The notes under the pieces: generated by a model | Told to the model about the DNA's origin: nothing | What the model saw: only the letters and a program-made list of their open reading frames with translations | Database searches by the model: none | Shown here: piece by piece, positions 15,323-26,000 of the stretch | How positions within the stretch are numbered: position 1 is the first letter of the stretch | Layout of the letters: each line of letters begins with the position of its first letter | Made by a program: the position numbers and the translations under genes | Origin: Alteromonas genovensis | Lineage (GTDB): Bacteria > Pseudomonadota > Gammaproteobacteria > Enterobacterales > Alteromonadaceae | Assembly: GCF_010500895.1 (NCBI RefSeq) | Contig: NZ_JAAAWO010000002.1 | Span: 468,376 to 532,375 of the forward strand | Length of the DNA: 64,000 nt | Direction: 5' to 3'

Positions 15323-18300
15323 ATGGCAGGCTTAAAACGAATTATTCTTATCGACACGCATCTTCCGGGTGTCGTTGAACTCAAGCTTGATGGACACACA
15401 AATATTTGTGGTACCAATGCGTCAGGTAAAACAACGCTTCAACGACTTATTCCCGTTTTTTACGGTGAGTATCCAAGTCGCGTTGTCCCTGCGACACGAG
15501 ACAGCTTTGAGCGCTGGTACCTGCCTCGCCTTTCTAGTTTTATTATTTACGAATACGCCCGTGCAGACGGGGATTTATGCCAAGCGGTGTTGAGCTCAAA
15601 TGGCACTGGAGTGAACTATCGTCTCATCGGTAAGCCCTTTGAGATAAGTGACTATCTGATTGAACAAAAAAGTGGCAAACACGCGAGTGTCAGCAGCGCT
15701 GAATTAGCGCGAGCGATGAAGCGCAACAACGTTATAGTAACAAGTTTACTTAACACTAAAGACTTCCGCGCAATTATCCAAAACGACCATGGCGTGCTAA
15801 ATCAAAGTAATACGGCACGAGAAGTACTCGGCTACGCCAAACTATTTAGTTTGTGCGAGTCATCTAAGCACATGCGTCATATCGAAAAACTCGCTAAAGC
15901 GGTGCATTCTAAAGAAGGAAAAATGGAAACGATCAAAGCAATGATCGCAGCCATATTAGAAGAAGATGGCGTCACACCACCCACCTCAGGATTAAGCCGC
16001 AACCGCGTAGATGATTGGATCAAAGAGTGCCACCTTATTAAGCAGTTCGATAAAATAAGGCCAGAGTTTTCGAGACTAGAACAAGCGGACATGGCCTTAA
16101 GCAACACCGAACTTCAGCTGGCAACGCTTAAGCATACCTTTGAGCTGGATAAAACGTATCTATCTGCTCGCGTAGAAACCACGAAAAACGAACTCGATGA
16201 AAATAACTTTCAACGCAAGCAAACTGACAGTGAATGGGGCGATAATCGCGACCACCTCAACCAAGTCATATCATCTGCACGTGCTGACGTGGAAAAATAT
16301 ACGATTGAGCTTGAAAATGTCGAAGGCGAATTTGATAAGTGGCAAGAAGAGAACATCGAGCAACTTAAAGAAGATGTAGGTAATTTACCTCAGTGGTATA
16401 GCAAGAAAGAGTTGAGTGTAAGCCGCTATGCACTGCTTACTGAAAAGCATCAAGACATAGAGTCGGCCTACAACAAGCGGCTGGCCGAACTCGGTGAAAA
16501 TCTCTCCGCTACTCTAGATGAACTCTCTCTTGCGAGACAAGAAGCCGCAGAGCACAAGTCTTTACAACAGCAAAATGAGCGTGAGGCGCTGGCGAAAATT
16601 AGCAACGATTACAGCGAGCAGTTAAATACGCTAAAGAGTGACTTTTCAAGCAATGTTAACGAACTCAAAGTATATGAAGCAGAATTAAAAGCGTCCCTGA
16701 GTAATGCTGGGTATAACGAGTTTGAACAATCTCAGCTGGATATTTTAGATGCAGCAATTAAAGAAGCGTCGATTAATGAAGATACTGCACGAGCAGAGCT
16801 TCGCCAGTCCCAGCAAACACACTCGAAAGCCTGTGAATATCGTAAAACCTGCTCTCAAGCACTAGATAAAGCTCGAGCTTCGTTTCAGCAGGAAGAAAAG
16901 TCGGTTAATAAAATTAATGGCTTGCTGTATCCCGGCGAAGGGTCTTTGCTCGAATTTTTAAGAGCGAATGTGGACGACTGGGAAGTATCCTTAGGTAAAG
17001 TGATTCGACCAGAATTGTTGGAGCGCACTGATTTAGCGCCCCACATGGAAGAACAAGCCGATACATTCATGGGAGTGAAGTTAGCGTTAAATGAGCTAGA
17101 TACGCCGGATTATGCTTCTACAGAACAAGCATTAAAACAGCAGCTTAAAGATGCTGAAATTCGCCAAGCAGCTGCATTGGCAGTGCAAAACGAATGTGAG
17201 CAGCGATTGGCCAAGGCCAACGAAGATGTGCGCAACACAGAGTTATCACTTACACAAAAAGACAATGTGGTTAAAAGTGCCGAAGCTAGCCGAAAGCGTG
17301 CTCAACAAGACAGAGATACGGTGCTTAGTGAGTACCAGCAAACCTTGTCAGAGAGAAAGCAGAAAGCGAAAGCAAAGCTTGAGGCTAATAAACAAAGCCA
17401 AAAACAAGTAAAAGCGCAATACGAACAAAGCAGAGACGAAATTAACGATCAGCAAAGAGAAGCTGAGACGGAACATAAGTTTCATTGGCAGCAGCTTATT
17501 TCAGATACAGACGCTCGATTATCTCAACTAGACAGCGACATGCGTAAAGCGAGAGAGAGCGCAGCTCAAGATCGCAAAGATATGCAGCATTGGTTAGAGA
17601 GTGAATTGAATAATCGAGGTGTTGATGTTGACGAAATTGGCCAGCTTAAAAAGCTGATCAATCAGTTAAAAGAAGATATTGCGCGCACAGAAACACACCG
17701 TCACAAAGTCGCAGACTACGAGCGCTGGTATACCAATGTATTCACTAAACAAAAAGTGGTGTGGCAAGAAGGGTTGTCTAAGGCGCGCAAATCATTAGGT
17801 GAGTCTGAACGCAGCCTTGCGAGCAAGCAAAGTGCATATAAAACGAAAAGAGAGCAGTTAAAAGAGCAGCACGCACAGCTAGAAAGCACACTTAAAACTA
17901 CCACCGAGCACCTAGAGCAAGTTAAAAACTTGAGCAAGTCGTTGGCTAAGCTCACGCTGCAAGCTAGTGGCGATACCGCCGAGATAAAGCATGACGAAGT
18001 GAGTATTGGCCAGCGCATATCAGAAGTGCAAAGTCAGCTGCAAGAGCGTGACAATTTACTCAGTGATATTCGCGCCTATGTGGAACGATTTGATCAGCTT
18101 ATTGCGGCGCAGGCCGGCACAGGGCTCTCTGACACGTGGGAGCGGGCAAGAGAAGAGTGCGCCACGATTAACGCCCATGGCGTCAAAAGTTTTGACCATC
18201 GACGTATGGTGTCTCATTTATCGCAACTGCTTAACGTTATAGTGCCTCAAAAGCTTCAAGGACTCAGAGAGCAGGGCAGAATATTTGGTGCCGATTTATC

Positions 18301-19021
18301 TCAGTACTACTTTGTATTGGCAGATATCGATAAGCGCATCGTATCTCAAAGCCGTCGAATTACCCAAGAGGTGGACGGCGAGCTGTTCCTCGATGGCGTG
18401 TCAGACTCCGCCGTTAAAATCCGTTCTCGTATCAGTGAGCTTGAGTTTTGGCCAGAGCTTGAACAATTCAGAAAGCATTATGAATTCTGGATGGAAGAAG
18501 GGGCCAATGAACTGCCTGAGGAAGAGTATGGCCAAAGCATGCGCAGAGTCCTTGATATTCTGGGGCGAGCCGCACTTACCGGCGGTATCAGCAAATTACT
18601 CGATATTGAGCTGCATTTGCGGGAAGGAAATAGCGACCTGGTTATTCGAACCGACCGCCAGCTAAATGAGTCGTCCAGTCACGGAATGGCTTACCTAATT
18701 TTATGTAAGTTCTTATTGGCATTTACTCGTTTATTGCGTCAAGACGCGGGTGCAACTGTTCATTGGCCTATTGATGAGCTCGGTACGCTGCACCAAAGCA
18801 ACGTGAAAAAGATATTTGATGCGTGTCAGAATAACAATATCAGCGTAGTGGGCGCATTCCCTAATCCAGAGTCAGAAGTACTCACGCTGTTTGAGAACCG
18901 ATACCTTATCGACAAAGTGACACGCCAGTTACAAGTGGTTCAACCCAAAGCGAGCAGCATAGCAGCGCGTATAAAAGCCAAAAAGCACAGTGATGCAGTA
19001 ACACAGGAGCCGTCGTTATGA
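15323..19021 (+). CDS. mksB: SMC-like condensin ATPase, MksB/JetC type
   Basis: A 1232-residue protein with SMC architecture. An N-terminal ATPase head holds Walker A GTNASGKT at residues 30-37. Roughly 800 residues of coiled coil contain a central hinge-like region (about 500-570). The C-terminal head has a signature-like SSHGMAYLI in place of LSGGQ and Walker B HWPIDE with the Asp-Glu pair at 1151-1152. The head motif RDSFERWYLPRLSSFIIYEY is typical of MksB/JetC ATPases rather than Smc or MukB. It would form a loop-extruding condensin with the two downstream genes. The next gene starts inside its stop codon (ATGA). It begins 83 bp after ffh, past a terminator. Confidence 0.8.
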   Translation: MAGLKRIILIDTHLPGVVELKLDGHTNICGTNASGKTTLQRLIPVFYGEYPSRVVPATRDSFERWYLPRLSSFIIYEYARADGDLCQAVLSSNGTGVNYRLIGKPFEISDYLIEQKSGKHASVSSAELARAMKRNNVIVTSLLNTKDFRAIIQNDHGVLNQSNTAREVLGYAKLFSLCESSKHMRHIEKLAKAVHSKEGKMETIKAMIAAILEEDGVTPPTSGLSRNRVDDWIKECHLIKQFDKIRPEFSRLEQADMALSNTELQLATLKHTFELDKTYLSARVETTKNELDENNFQRKQTDSEWGDNRDHLNQVISSARADVEKYTIELENVEGEFDKWQEENIEQLKEDVGNLPQWYSKKELSVSRYALLTEKHQDIESAYNKRLAELGENLSATLDELSLARQEAAEHKSLQQQNEREALAKISNDYSEQLNTLKSDFSSNVNELKVYEAELKASLSNAGYNEFEQSQLDILDAAIKEASINEDTARAELRQSQQTHSKACEYRKTCSQALDKARASFQQEEKSVNKINGLLYPGEGSLLEFLRANVDDWEVSLGKVIRPELLERTDLAPHMEEQADTFMGVKLALNELDTPDYASTEQALKQQLKDAEIRQAAALAVQNECEQRLAKANEDVRNTELSLTQKDNVVKSAEASRKRAQQDRDTVLSEYQQTLSERKQKAKAKLEANKQSQKQVKAQYEQSRDEINDQQREAETEHKFHWQQLISDTDARLSQLDSDMRKARESAAQDRKDMQHWLESELNNRGVDVDEIGQLKKLINQLKEDIARTETHRHKVADYERWYTNVFTKQKVVWQEGLSKARKSLGESERSLASKQSAYKTKREQLKEQHAQLESTLKTTTEHLEQVKNLSKSLAKLTLQASGDTAEIKHDEVSIGQRISEVQSQLQERDNLLSDIRAYVERFDQLIAAQAGTGLSDTWERAREECATINAHGVKSFDHRRMVSHLSQLLNVIVPQKLQGLREQGRIFGADLSQYYFVLADIDKRIVSQSRRITQEVDGELFLDGVSDSAVKIRSRISELEFWPELEQFRKHYEFWMEEGANELPEEEYGQSMRRVLDILGRAALTGGISKLLDIELHLREGNSDLVIRTDRQLNESSSHGMAYLILCKFLLAFTRLLRQDAGATVHWPIDELGTLHQSNVKKIFDACQNNNISVVGAFPNPESEVLTLFENRYLIDKVTRQLQVVQPKASSIAARIKAKKHSDAVTQEPSL

Positions 19022-19653
19022 TGACAGAACAAGGTCGCGTGTTAAGCGCATTGTTGCAAGGGGCTTTTATTTGCCAAGTTACTGATGAGGAAGCATGGCG
19101 CTTTCTTAAAAGTCGTGACAACGCGGCAAAGCTAGAACCGCATTTAACGCTGCTCAATCGCACTCTCTCAACCACAGCAGAAGGCGAAGTGTTCTTTGCC
19201 AGCTATTCCACCATTGGTGAGCAAGAGCGCAAAGTGCTTACGCAGCAGTTCCAAGATACGGCGTCTAACCTAGTGCCTCTCATCGAGTGGCTGTTACTAG
19301 TTCAGCAGGCCAATGAATCTGATATGCCCATTACTATGGGCAGCGCTATTCGACTTAATGAATTGCAAGGTAGCATTGAAGATACGCCCGCCTACGGCGA
19401 GCAATTAGAGAAGATATCTCGTTACCGAATGTTTGGCTCTACCAGCGTTAACGTGGACGGCCAGCTTAAGCAGGTGTTTAAGCGCCTCACTGAGCTAGGC
19501 TATTTAATTAAGCCAAACCCAGATAAGCAAATTTATTTGGGAACCGGCAAAATAGAACACCTTTATGAAACTTTACGCTTTATTGATGAAACTGAAGCAT
19601 TGAGCCTGTCTGAGCAAGCGGAGGCTGCGGTATCTCAAGGTAACCTGATATGA
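19018..19653 (+). CDS. mksE: MksE-like condensin accessory subunit
   Basis: A 211-residue protein resembling MksE/JetB (MukE-like, tandem winged helix), the KITE-type subunit that binds the kleisin. The C-terminal winged-helix region has the family-like GYLIKPNPDKQIYLGTGKIE and then a helical EHLYETLRFIDE segment. The start overlaps the mksB stop by four bases, with AGGAG eight bases upstream, and the stop overlaps the next gene's start in the same way, so the three proteins are made by translational coupling. The assignment rests on size, order and motif resemblance and has not been tested by a profile search. Confidence 0.7.
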   Translation: MMTEQGRVLSALLQGAFICQVTDEEAWRFLKSRDNAAKLEPHLTLLNRTLSTTAEGEVFFASYSTIGEQERKVLTQQFQDTASNLVPLIEWLLLVQQANESDMPITMGSAIRLNELQGSIEDTPAYGEQLEKISRYRMFGSTSVNVDGQLKQVFKRLTELGYLIKPNPDKQIYLGTGKIEHLYETLRFIDETEALSLSEQAEAAVSQGNLI

Positions 19654-20867
19654 GCCAGGTATTACTTCAAGCCGGAACTAAGTTGCTCAACGCATTAGGT
19701 CGCCACAGCGACCTAATTATGAAAGCGTATATCAACGGCTCTGTAAAAGAGCGTGATCACAGCAGCAAAGTGCTTGAGCAACTTGTTCAACTCGGCGTGC
19801 TTTGGCGCCCAGAAGCGCAAAGTGAACTGCGTTTAAAAAGTGCGGTACGCACTCTTTTAGAGGGCAGTTTGCAAGATGAAAGAAACCGTACGATAAATGC
19901 CAACGTTGGGGCATCACTGGCGAGTTTAAAAACGCTTACTGAACACTATAAAGAAGCACTGCATTACAATAAGTTCAACGAAGCCGCCGCGCACATGAGC
20001 GATCTAACAGAACATGTTTATCAGCTATCGGAAACGCTGAGTAATAGTGTAAGGGTGATGTTCAGTCGAATTAATAATGAGTTTGGCTACGTATCTTCAG
20101 TAGACGCAAAAATTCGAGAGAATGAGTTAGCACAACAACAAGTTACCGACTTACTTGCCCAACTTGAATGTTTTCGATTTGATGAGTTGAGTGAGATTGC
20201 GGGTTCAAATCGTGAGCTAAGACATCTGCTGGTGGTATCGCTACAGCAGCGTTTTTCCAAAGCCGCCCAAGAGCTCTCGGTTGTGCAGGCACGACTTCTT
20301 GATTTACTGGGCCGATTTAGAGAATTTCAAGGCCGAACCCGGCTTCTTAAAGGCTTTTTATTGCATATGGAGCAACAGCCCGATTTCGCGCCAGGCAATT
20401 ACGCAAATCTTACCAATGTACCTGTGTTATTTAATAACAGCGCAGCCACTATTTCTCATGCGTCTGCAGACGTAAATAACGTGGAGCATGAGAGTGATTA
20501 CCAAAATATGGTAGCAACGCTTACCCATATCCACAAAAAACGCGGAACGCAAGATGACGGTAAGCCTGCGGACATTGATGTTACCGAACAAGCTACGCTA
20601 TCTCTTGAAAAAGAGCCTTTGCAAAAAGCCGTTGAAGCTTATTTTTGTGATGTTATTGACTCTGGGCAAGCAAAGACAGCCTTAGATTACTATGAAGAAC
20701 TAGACTTAGAGTTCGACCCTGAAGTATGGCTTTACCAAGTGATTGGTGGTTATCAGGCGTTAGATGATGAAGAGAAGCAGTTTTTTGCTTTAGAGCCTCA
20801 CGGCATGAACGATAAAATTTACACCGGTAATTTTTATATTAGTGATATCACATTAGGCTTGCGGTAA
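19650..20867 (+). CDS. mksF: MksF-like kleisin subunit of condensin
   Basis: A 405-residue, mostly helical protein. It has a winged-helix-like N-terminus (about 1-95) and helical bundle segments (about 95-260). A low-complexity polar linker (about 270-310) precedes a compact C-terminal domain ending GMNDKIYTGNFYISDI. This matches the layout of MksF/MukF kleisins, which bridge the two ATPase heads. It overlaps mksE by four bases. Gene order here is ATPase, E, F, whereas E. coli mukFEB and Wadjet jetABC place the ATPase last. No mksG/jetD (Toprim nuclease) gene follows: the next gene, 266 bp away, is TerB-like. Confidence 0.65.
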   Translation: MSQVLLQAGTKLLNALGRHSDLIMKAYINGSVKERDHSSKVLEQLVQLGVLWRPEAQSELRLKSAVRTLLEGSLQDERNRTINANVGASLASLKTLTEHYKEALHYNKFNEAAAHMSDLTEHVYQLSETLSNSVRVMFSRINNEFGYVSSVDAKIRENELAQQQVTDLLAQLECFRFDELSEIAGSNRELRHLLVVSLQQRFSKAAQELSVVQARLLDLLGRFREFQGRTRLLKGFLLHMEQQPDFAPGNYANLTNVPVLFNNSAATISHASADVNNVEHESDYQNMVATLTHIHKKRGTQDDGKPADIDVTEQATLSLEKEPLQKAVEAYFCDVIDSGQAKTALDYYEELDLEFDPEVWLYQVIGGYQALDDEEKQFFALEPHGMNDKIYTGNFYISDITLGLR

Positions 20868-21133
20868 ACCTTAAAAATATCTGATGGCAAGCGCTTGATA
20901 TTACTCAGTGGTGTCTCTATTTTAAAAAAATATTTACAAAAAGTTCACGTGGTGAGCTATATAATTTAAGTAGACGTAATCATGCTGTCATCACAGTGTT
21001 GTAGCTTTATACACAGTGATAGCAGCGCCCACGTTGACTTGGTCAATGCGACCATGTGATGTTCTAAATTATATTTCTACAGGACGTAGAATCGTTGTGG
21101 TGCTGGTGCGTACAGTACGAAGAGGAAGATGTT

Positions 21134-21526
21134 ATGCAATTATCAGAACAACAAAGTTTTAACCAAGCCCTTATCCAACTATCTGTTTTGCTTTATCAAG
21201 TTGACGGTGTAGTGACATTATCAGAGCAAGACTACCTCAGTGACATTGTGGATACACTTTCATGGGAGAGCCCAATTTGCCCAGAAGCCTTTCTCAATGA
21301 CACCATTTATCAAACACGAAAGGCCATAGATACGGGAGACGCAGTCTCTTACATGCGCAGCTTGAAAAATGCACTTTCCTTCGACGCTGACAAAACTCTT
21401 GAGGTGGCAATGGCCATAACAGGTGTTGATGGTGAGCGAAGTGAAGCTGAAACCGAGCTACTCTCGCTGCTTACGCACAAGGTGCTCGCCAAAGCGCTTG
21501 TCTCGGGTAGTGAGACCGTTCAGTAG
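21134..21526 (+). CDS. TerB-like small helical protein
   Basis: A 130-residue protein with a TerB/DUF533-like helical fold. It has two similar halves, each with an acidic turn followed by a helix (LLYQVDGVVTLSEQDYL and MAITGVDGERSEAETELL), as in the metal-binding TerB repeat. The ATG at 21134 is chosen because GAGGAAG lies 6 bp upstream; an in-frame start 13 codons earlier has no such site. It is cytoplasmic, of unknown role, and probably a monocistronic gene. The upstream gap 20868-21133 contains no gene but has scattered short CACAGTG repeats (about 20990-21025). A second TerB-like gene lies at 45151. Confidence 0.65.
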   Translation: MQLSEQQSFNQALIQLSVLLYQVDGVVTLSEQDYLSDIVDTLSWESPICPEAFLNDTIYQTRKAIDTGDAVSYMRSLKNALSFDADKTLEVAMAITGVDGERSEAETELLSLLTHKVLAKALVSGSETVQ

Positions 21527-21601
21527 AAGTGAACCTATACATATCGTATCGCTGTGTATTAAAGGCACAGCGCTACAACAACGCCTCCTTTTGTGGTGCT
21601 T

Positions 21602-22882
21602 ATGCCTCAACACGTTAGCGAAAATAAAATAGGGCAGAGCCTATCAGCATTGGTACTGTTTGTGCTGCTTACAAGCTGCCATTCTTTCGACAATGCTCAA
21701 AGCGACGCCAGCTTTAATGCCAGCACTCAACCGTTCCCCACTCAGGTTGCTCCTTTTGATAATTATAAAGAGCAAGTTTTTAACTATTTAAGCGCCAATC
21801 GCAGCTTTGTTGGAACAGACAAAAGCGCTGAAATTTCTATGAATATGCCATTTGAGTGCGGTATTTCAGTCAATGATAAAGGTCTGTTTCTAGTACATGG
21901 TTTAGGCGACTCGCCGTACTTTTTTAGAGAGCTAGCCGCTACCCTGTGTGAAAAAGGGTTGAGAGTGCGCGTAATGTTATTACCTGGGCATGGTTCAAAA
22001 CCTGGCGACATGCTTTCGGTGAGTTACGAGCAATGGCAAGCAGAAACCGATTTTCAGCTTGAACAATTTGCCTCTACGGTTGAGCAGCTTTATGTGGGTG
22101 GGTTTTCAACAGGGGCTAATCTAACCACCATTAGCGCCTTTGAAAGAAATGATATTAACGGGATGATTCACTTTTCCCCAGCGTTCAAATCTCGTTTTTT
22201 CGTATCTAAGTTAGCGCCGTATATCGATACGCTTTACCCGTGGCCCAATGTGGAAGAAGAAGACAACCCAAGCCGCTATAACTCCACCGCCATGCCCGGT
22301 TTCGCCGCCTATCAAGAAAGCGTGAATGCACTAGCGCGCTTGTTTGATGATAACGATGTGAAAAAAGCATCATTAGACGTTCCAGTTTTAATGGTTGTGG
22401 CAGAAAAAGACAGTGTTGTGGATACCCAACACGTTGCCAAACGCTTCAAAGAAAACTTTACCAATGATAAGAAGTGTCTACTTTGGCAGGGCGAGGAAGC
22501 CCCAGACGTGTTTGTTGATAATCCATCGATGTCTGGACAGCTGCTTATGCAATCAATGAATTTGCCAGAGGAGCGCATAAGCGCCGCATCGCATATGAGT
22601 TCGTTGTTTTCTGATAGAAACTCGCTTTACGGCACGCAAAGCACATTCAGAATTTGTGATAACGGCCAAGACGGTGAGTTAGAAGCGCTCTGTAAACAAG
22701 GTAAAGAAGGCAAAGAAGACAAAGCAGGTGAAGACGTATGGTATGGTCCTTGGGGCTATGAAGATGAGAATGCCAACCGTGTTTACGCAAGGCTAACCTA
22801 TAATCCTTACTTCGATGTGATGATAGATAAAATAGTGGCATTTACCGGCGATGAGTCTGCTGGTAATTTTTGCACTCCATAG
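21602..22882 (+). CDS. Lipoprotein alpha/beta hydrolase (serine esterase-like)
   Basis: A 426-residue protein. The signal ends in a lipobox-like LLTSC near residue 26, implying a lipid-anchored envelope protein. The hydrolase core has the oxyanion-loop motif LFLVHGLGDSPYFF, the lid-proximal LLPGHGSKPGD, the nucleophile elbow GFSTG, an Asp candidate in VLMVVAEKDSVVD, and a His candidate in ISAASHMSS. This layout is that of carboxylesterases/monoacylglycerol-lipase-like enzymes. The substrate is unknown. A Lys/Glu/Asp-rich insert (KQGKEGKEDKAGED) near residue 370 is low complexity. ATG 21602 is preferred over upstream GTG codons. It is monocistronic. Confidence 0.82.
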   Translation: MPQHVSENKIGQSLSALVLFVLLTSCHSFDNAQSDASFNASTQPFPTQVAPFDNYKEQVFNYLSANRSFVGTDKSAEISMNMPFECGISVNDKGLFLVHGLGDSPYFFRELAATLCEKGLRVRVMLLPGHGSKPGDMLSVSYEQWQAETDFQLEQFASTVEQLYVGGFSTGANLTTISAFERNDINGMIHFSPAFKSRFFVSKLAPYIDTLYPWPNVEEEDNPSRYNSTAMPGFAAYQESVNALARLFDDNDVKKASLDVPVLMVVAEKDSVVDTQHVAKRFKENFTNDKKCLLWQGEEAPDVFVDNPSMSGQLLMQSMNLPEERISAASHMSSLFSDRNSLYGTQSTFRICDNGQDGELEALCKQGKEGKEDKAGEDVWYGPWGYEDENANRVYARLTYNPYFDVMIDKIVAFTGDESAGNFCTP

Positions 22883-22918
22883 CGCACAGTACTAGCACAC
22901 AGTAGCTGGAATACACGT

Positions 22919-22986
22919 TAAAGTATTGGTAAGTGTATTAGCTAGTGTATGGGCTAATGTATGGGGTAGTATATTGGCTAGTGGGT
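22919..22986 (+). repeat. Imperfect short tandem repeat
   Basis: Degenerate units of about 16 bp (variants of GTGTATTAGCTA, GTGTATGGGCTA, ATGTATGGGGTA, GTATATTGGCTA) follow each other after the hydrolase gene. There is no coding capacity and the role is unknown. Confidence 0.6.
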
Positions 22987-23021
22987 CAGCCGACATCATC
23001 TAAAGTAAAACCTACAAATGC

Positions 23022-23050
23022 AAAAAGGCCGTTCTTCAAGAACGGCCTTT
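23022..23050 (-). terminator. Intrinsic terminator of the RND operon
   Basis: A perfect 13-bp stem AAAGGCCGTTCTT/AAGAACGGCCTTT. The T-run is longer on the minus strand (TTTTT), matching the end of the pump operon. It may also act weakly on transcripts from the hydrolase gene. Confidence 0.85.
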
Positions 23051-23091
23051 CAATTACCTCAGCTTACCTGTCAATTTCACGCTTTTGGCAT

Positions 23092-26000
23092 TTACGTATG
23101 TGACTGAGCGGCTTCTAATTCTCGTTCAAGCTGGTCACTAGCATCGGCTCTCGGTTTGGTAAATCGAGCCAGTGCAAGATACAGCACAGGAGTGAGGTAT
23201 AGCGTGAACACAACTGCAATACCTAGGCCACCAAATACCACCCAACCAATAGCATTTCTTGCTTCCGCACCAGCGCCAGTGGATAGAATTAACGGTAGCC
23301 CGCCTAGAATTGTAGACACCAATGTCATCATAATAGGTCTTAAACGTACCGTGCCTGCTTCTACAATGGCATCGTAAACAGAATACCCTTTATCACGAAG
23401 CTGGTCGGCAAACTCAATGAGCAAGATGGCGTTTTTCGCCAAAAGGCCAATGAGCATGACTAGGCCAATCTGTGAATACACGTTAATCGAAGTACTGGTT
23501 AAGAACAATGCATACACCGCCGCAGCAATGCCAAAGGGGACGGTAAGCATAACCACTACTGCACTGTTAACACTCTCAAACTGTGCAGCCAACACCAATA
23601 GCACAATAACAAATGCCAGTACGTAGGTAAGTGCAACTTGCTTAGACGTTTCCTCAAAGGTTTGTGCTTCACCTAAAAAGATAAGGCCAATACCATCTGG
23701 CAATGTATCTTGAGAAACAGCACGTATTTCTTCAACCACATCACTCAGCGCCTTATCTTCAGGCAGCTCAACTTCAAGCTTAATGGCTCTACGTTGGGCC
23801 TGACGCTCCAATTCCGCTGCCACACCTTCTTCACTAATGTAGGCCACGCTCGATAGTGGAACTAGGTTGCCATCAGTACTCTTCACGTAGAGATTAGTCA
23901 GATCTGAAGGCGCCATCGTATTTCTATTGCTGGTTTGAAGCATAATGGGAATAGACTGATCGCCTACGTTCAAATCGGCAATGTCATCGCCATTTACCGC
24001 GGCGCGTAGTGCACTGGAAATATCATTTAACGGCACACCAAGCTCTTCAGCACGTCGTCTGTCAATATTCACACGTAGTTGTGGCTGAGTGGGGTCATAA
24101 CTCACCCTTGGGCGGCCTAAGTAGGGTAGTTTAGTTTCTATTTCAGTGGCAAAAGCCTGCGCTGCCTGATAAATATTTTCATACGTATCACCGGTTAACG
24201 CCATTTCCAAACCGCCGCCTTGTCCGCGAAGATTTAGACTATTGCCGCCAAATGCGTTTCCAGGTGCGCCAGGAATAGCCTGCAGGCCTGGGCGAATTTC
24301 ATTGACCACATCTTGCAATGACATATCGCGGTCATCCCAATGCTTAAGGGGCGCGGTAATAAAGACGATATTCGGGTCCCATTGCCCAACCACGGTGTAC
24401 ATAGAATCGATTGTGCCTTTTTCCACATAGGGAAGCAGCATTTCTTCCATCTTCTCGGCTTGTCTATCCATAAAGTTAAGGCCGGCACCGTCAGGCCCGC
24501 GGGCAAAAATGCGGATCGTTCCACGGTCTTCACTAGGCAATAATTCATTATCGATATTACCCGACAATATATAGGCGCCGCCGCCAGCTGCTAGACTTAA
24601 TACACCAACAACCCAACCATATTTAAGCGCTTTTAAGAGCGATGATTGATACAGCGAAAGACACGCGTTACCGAATCGGCCAAAGGTGGCGTTAAAAAAG
24701 CTTTTGCCGTTTTCCTTAGGCTTTTTGACTGCAAGACGCGCTGTAAGCGCAGGCACCAGTGAAAGGGCAACGAACGACGAAATGATCACAGCACCGGCTA
24801 ATACACCGCCAAATTCTCTAAAAAGTTTACCTGCCGTAGATGGCAGAAATGCAATAGGAATAAATACAGATGCAAGTACTGCGGTTGTTGCCACTACAGC
24901 AAAAAACACTTCTCGTGTACCAATTACCGCAGCTGCCCTTGCGCCAAGGCCCATGCTGCGACGGCGCTGAATATTCTCTGACACGACAATGGCGTCATCA
25001 ACAATCATGCCGGTGGCAAGTACAAGCGCTAACAAGGTCAAAATATTTATGGAAAAGCCCATTGCCCAGATAATTGCAAGCGCACCTGCTAATGACACTG
25101 GAATGGATAGGGCAGGTACCAGCGTTGCGCGCCACGAGCCAATAAAGACAAGTAACGTAACAATCACTAGTGCAACAGTGAGGCTAAGTGAAATAACCAC
25201 TTCTTTCACCGAGTCTCGGATAAATTCGGCGTCATCTGCGGTGACAACAATATCCATATCAGTAAAACGTTTGTCTAACTCACTCACCATTTCAAGCACT
25301 TCATCAGAGATTTCAATGGTGTTAGAGCTTGCTTGACGAATAACTCCCAGGCCAATAACCGGCATGCCGTCCAATCGCACCATACTGGTTGAATCTGCTG
25401 GGCCAAAATATACGCTTGCTACATCGTTAACTCGTATGTCGCCCGATATAACGATATCGCCCACATCTTGGGCTGATACTGATGTCGCGTCAGCTCGAAC
25501 AATAAGAGCCTGTTCTGATGACTGGATACTGCCGGCGGGTACATCAAACGGAGCTAAAACAAGGGCGTCGGATACGTCTCTCATCGACAGTCCAAAGCTG
25601 GTTAATCGCAGTGGGTCCACTGACACCCGGAGCACGCGCTCCCTTTCACCGCGCATATTGACATCAGCAACCCCTGGAATACTTAAAAATAAGGGGGCGA
25701 CATCGGTATTTACTCGTTCGGTAAGTGTTTCCATATCAAGTGTTTTACTCGATATGGCTAAGCTCACAACAGCTTGAGCGTCGTTGTCAGCGCGAATAAT
25801 GGCCACTTGTTCAACATCTTCAGGAAGCTGTCGCTGTACGCGGCTTACTGACTCACGGGTTTCGTTCGCGGCGTCCTCTAGGTTAACACCGGGACGGAAT
25901 TCAACACGAATACGGGCCGAGTTTTCTTCGCTTTGCGCTGAAATATTTTTTACACCACTTACCCGCGCTACTGCACCTTCAAGGCGACTGGTTACTTCTG

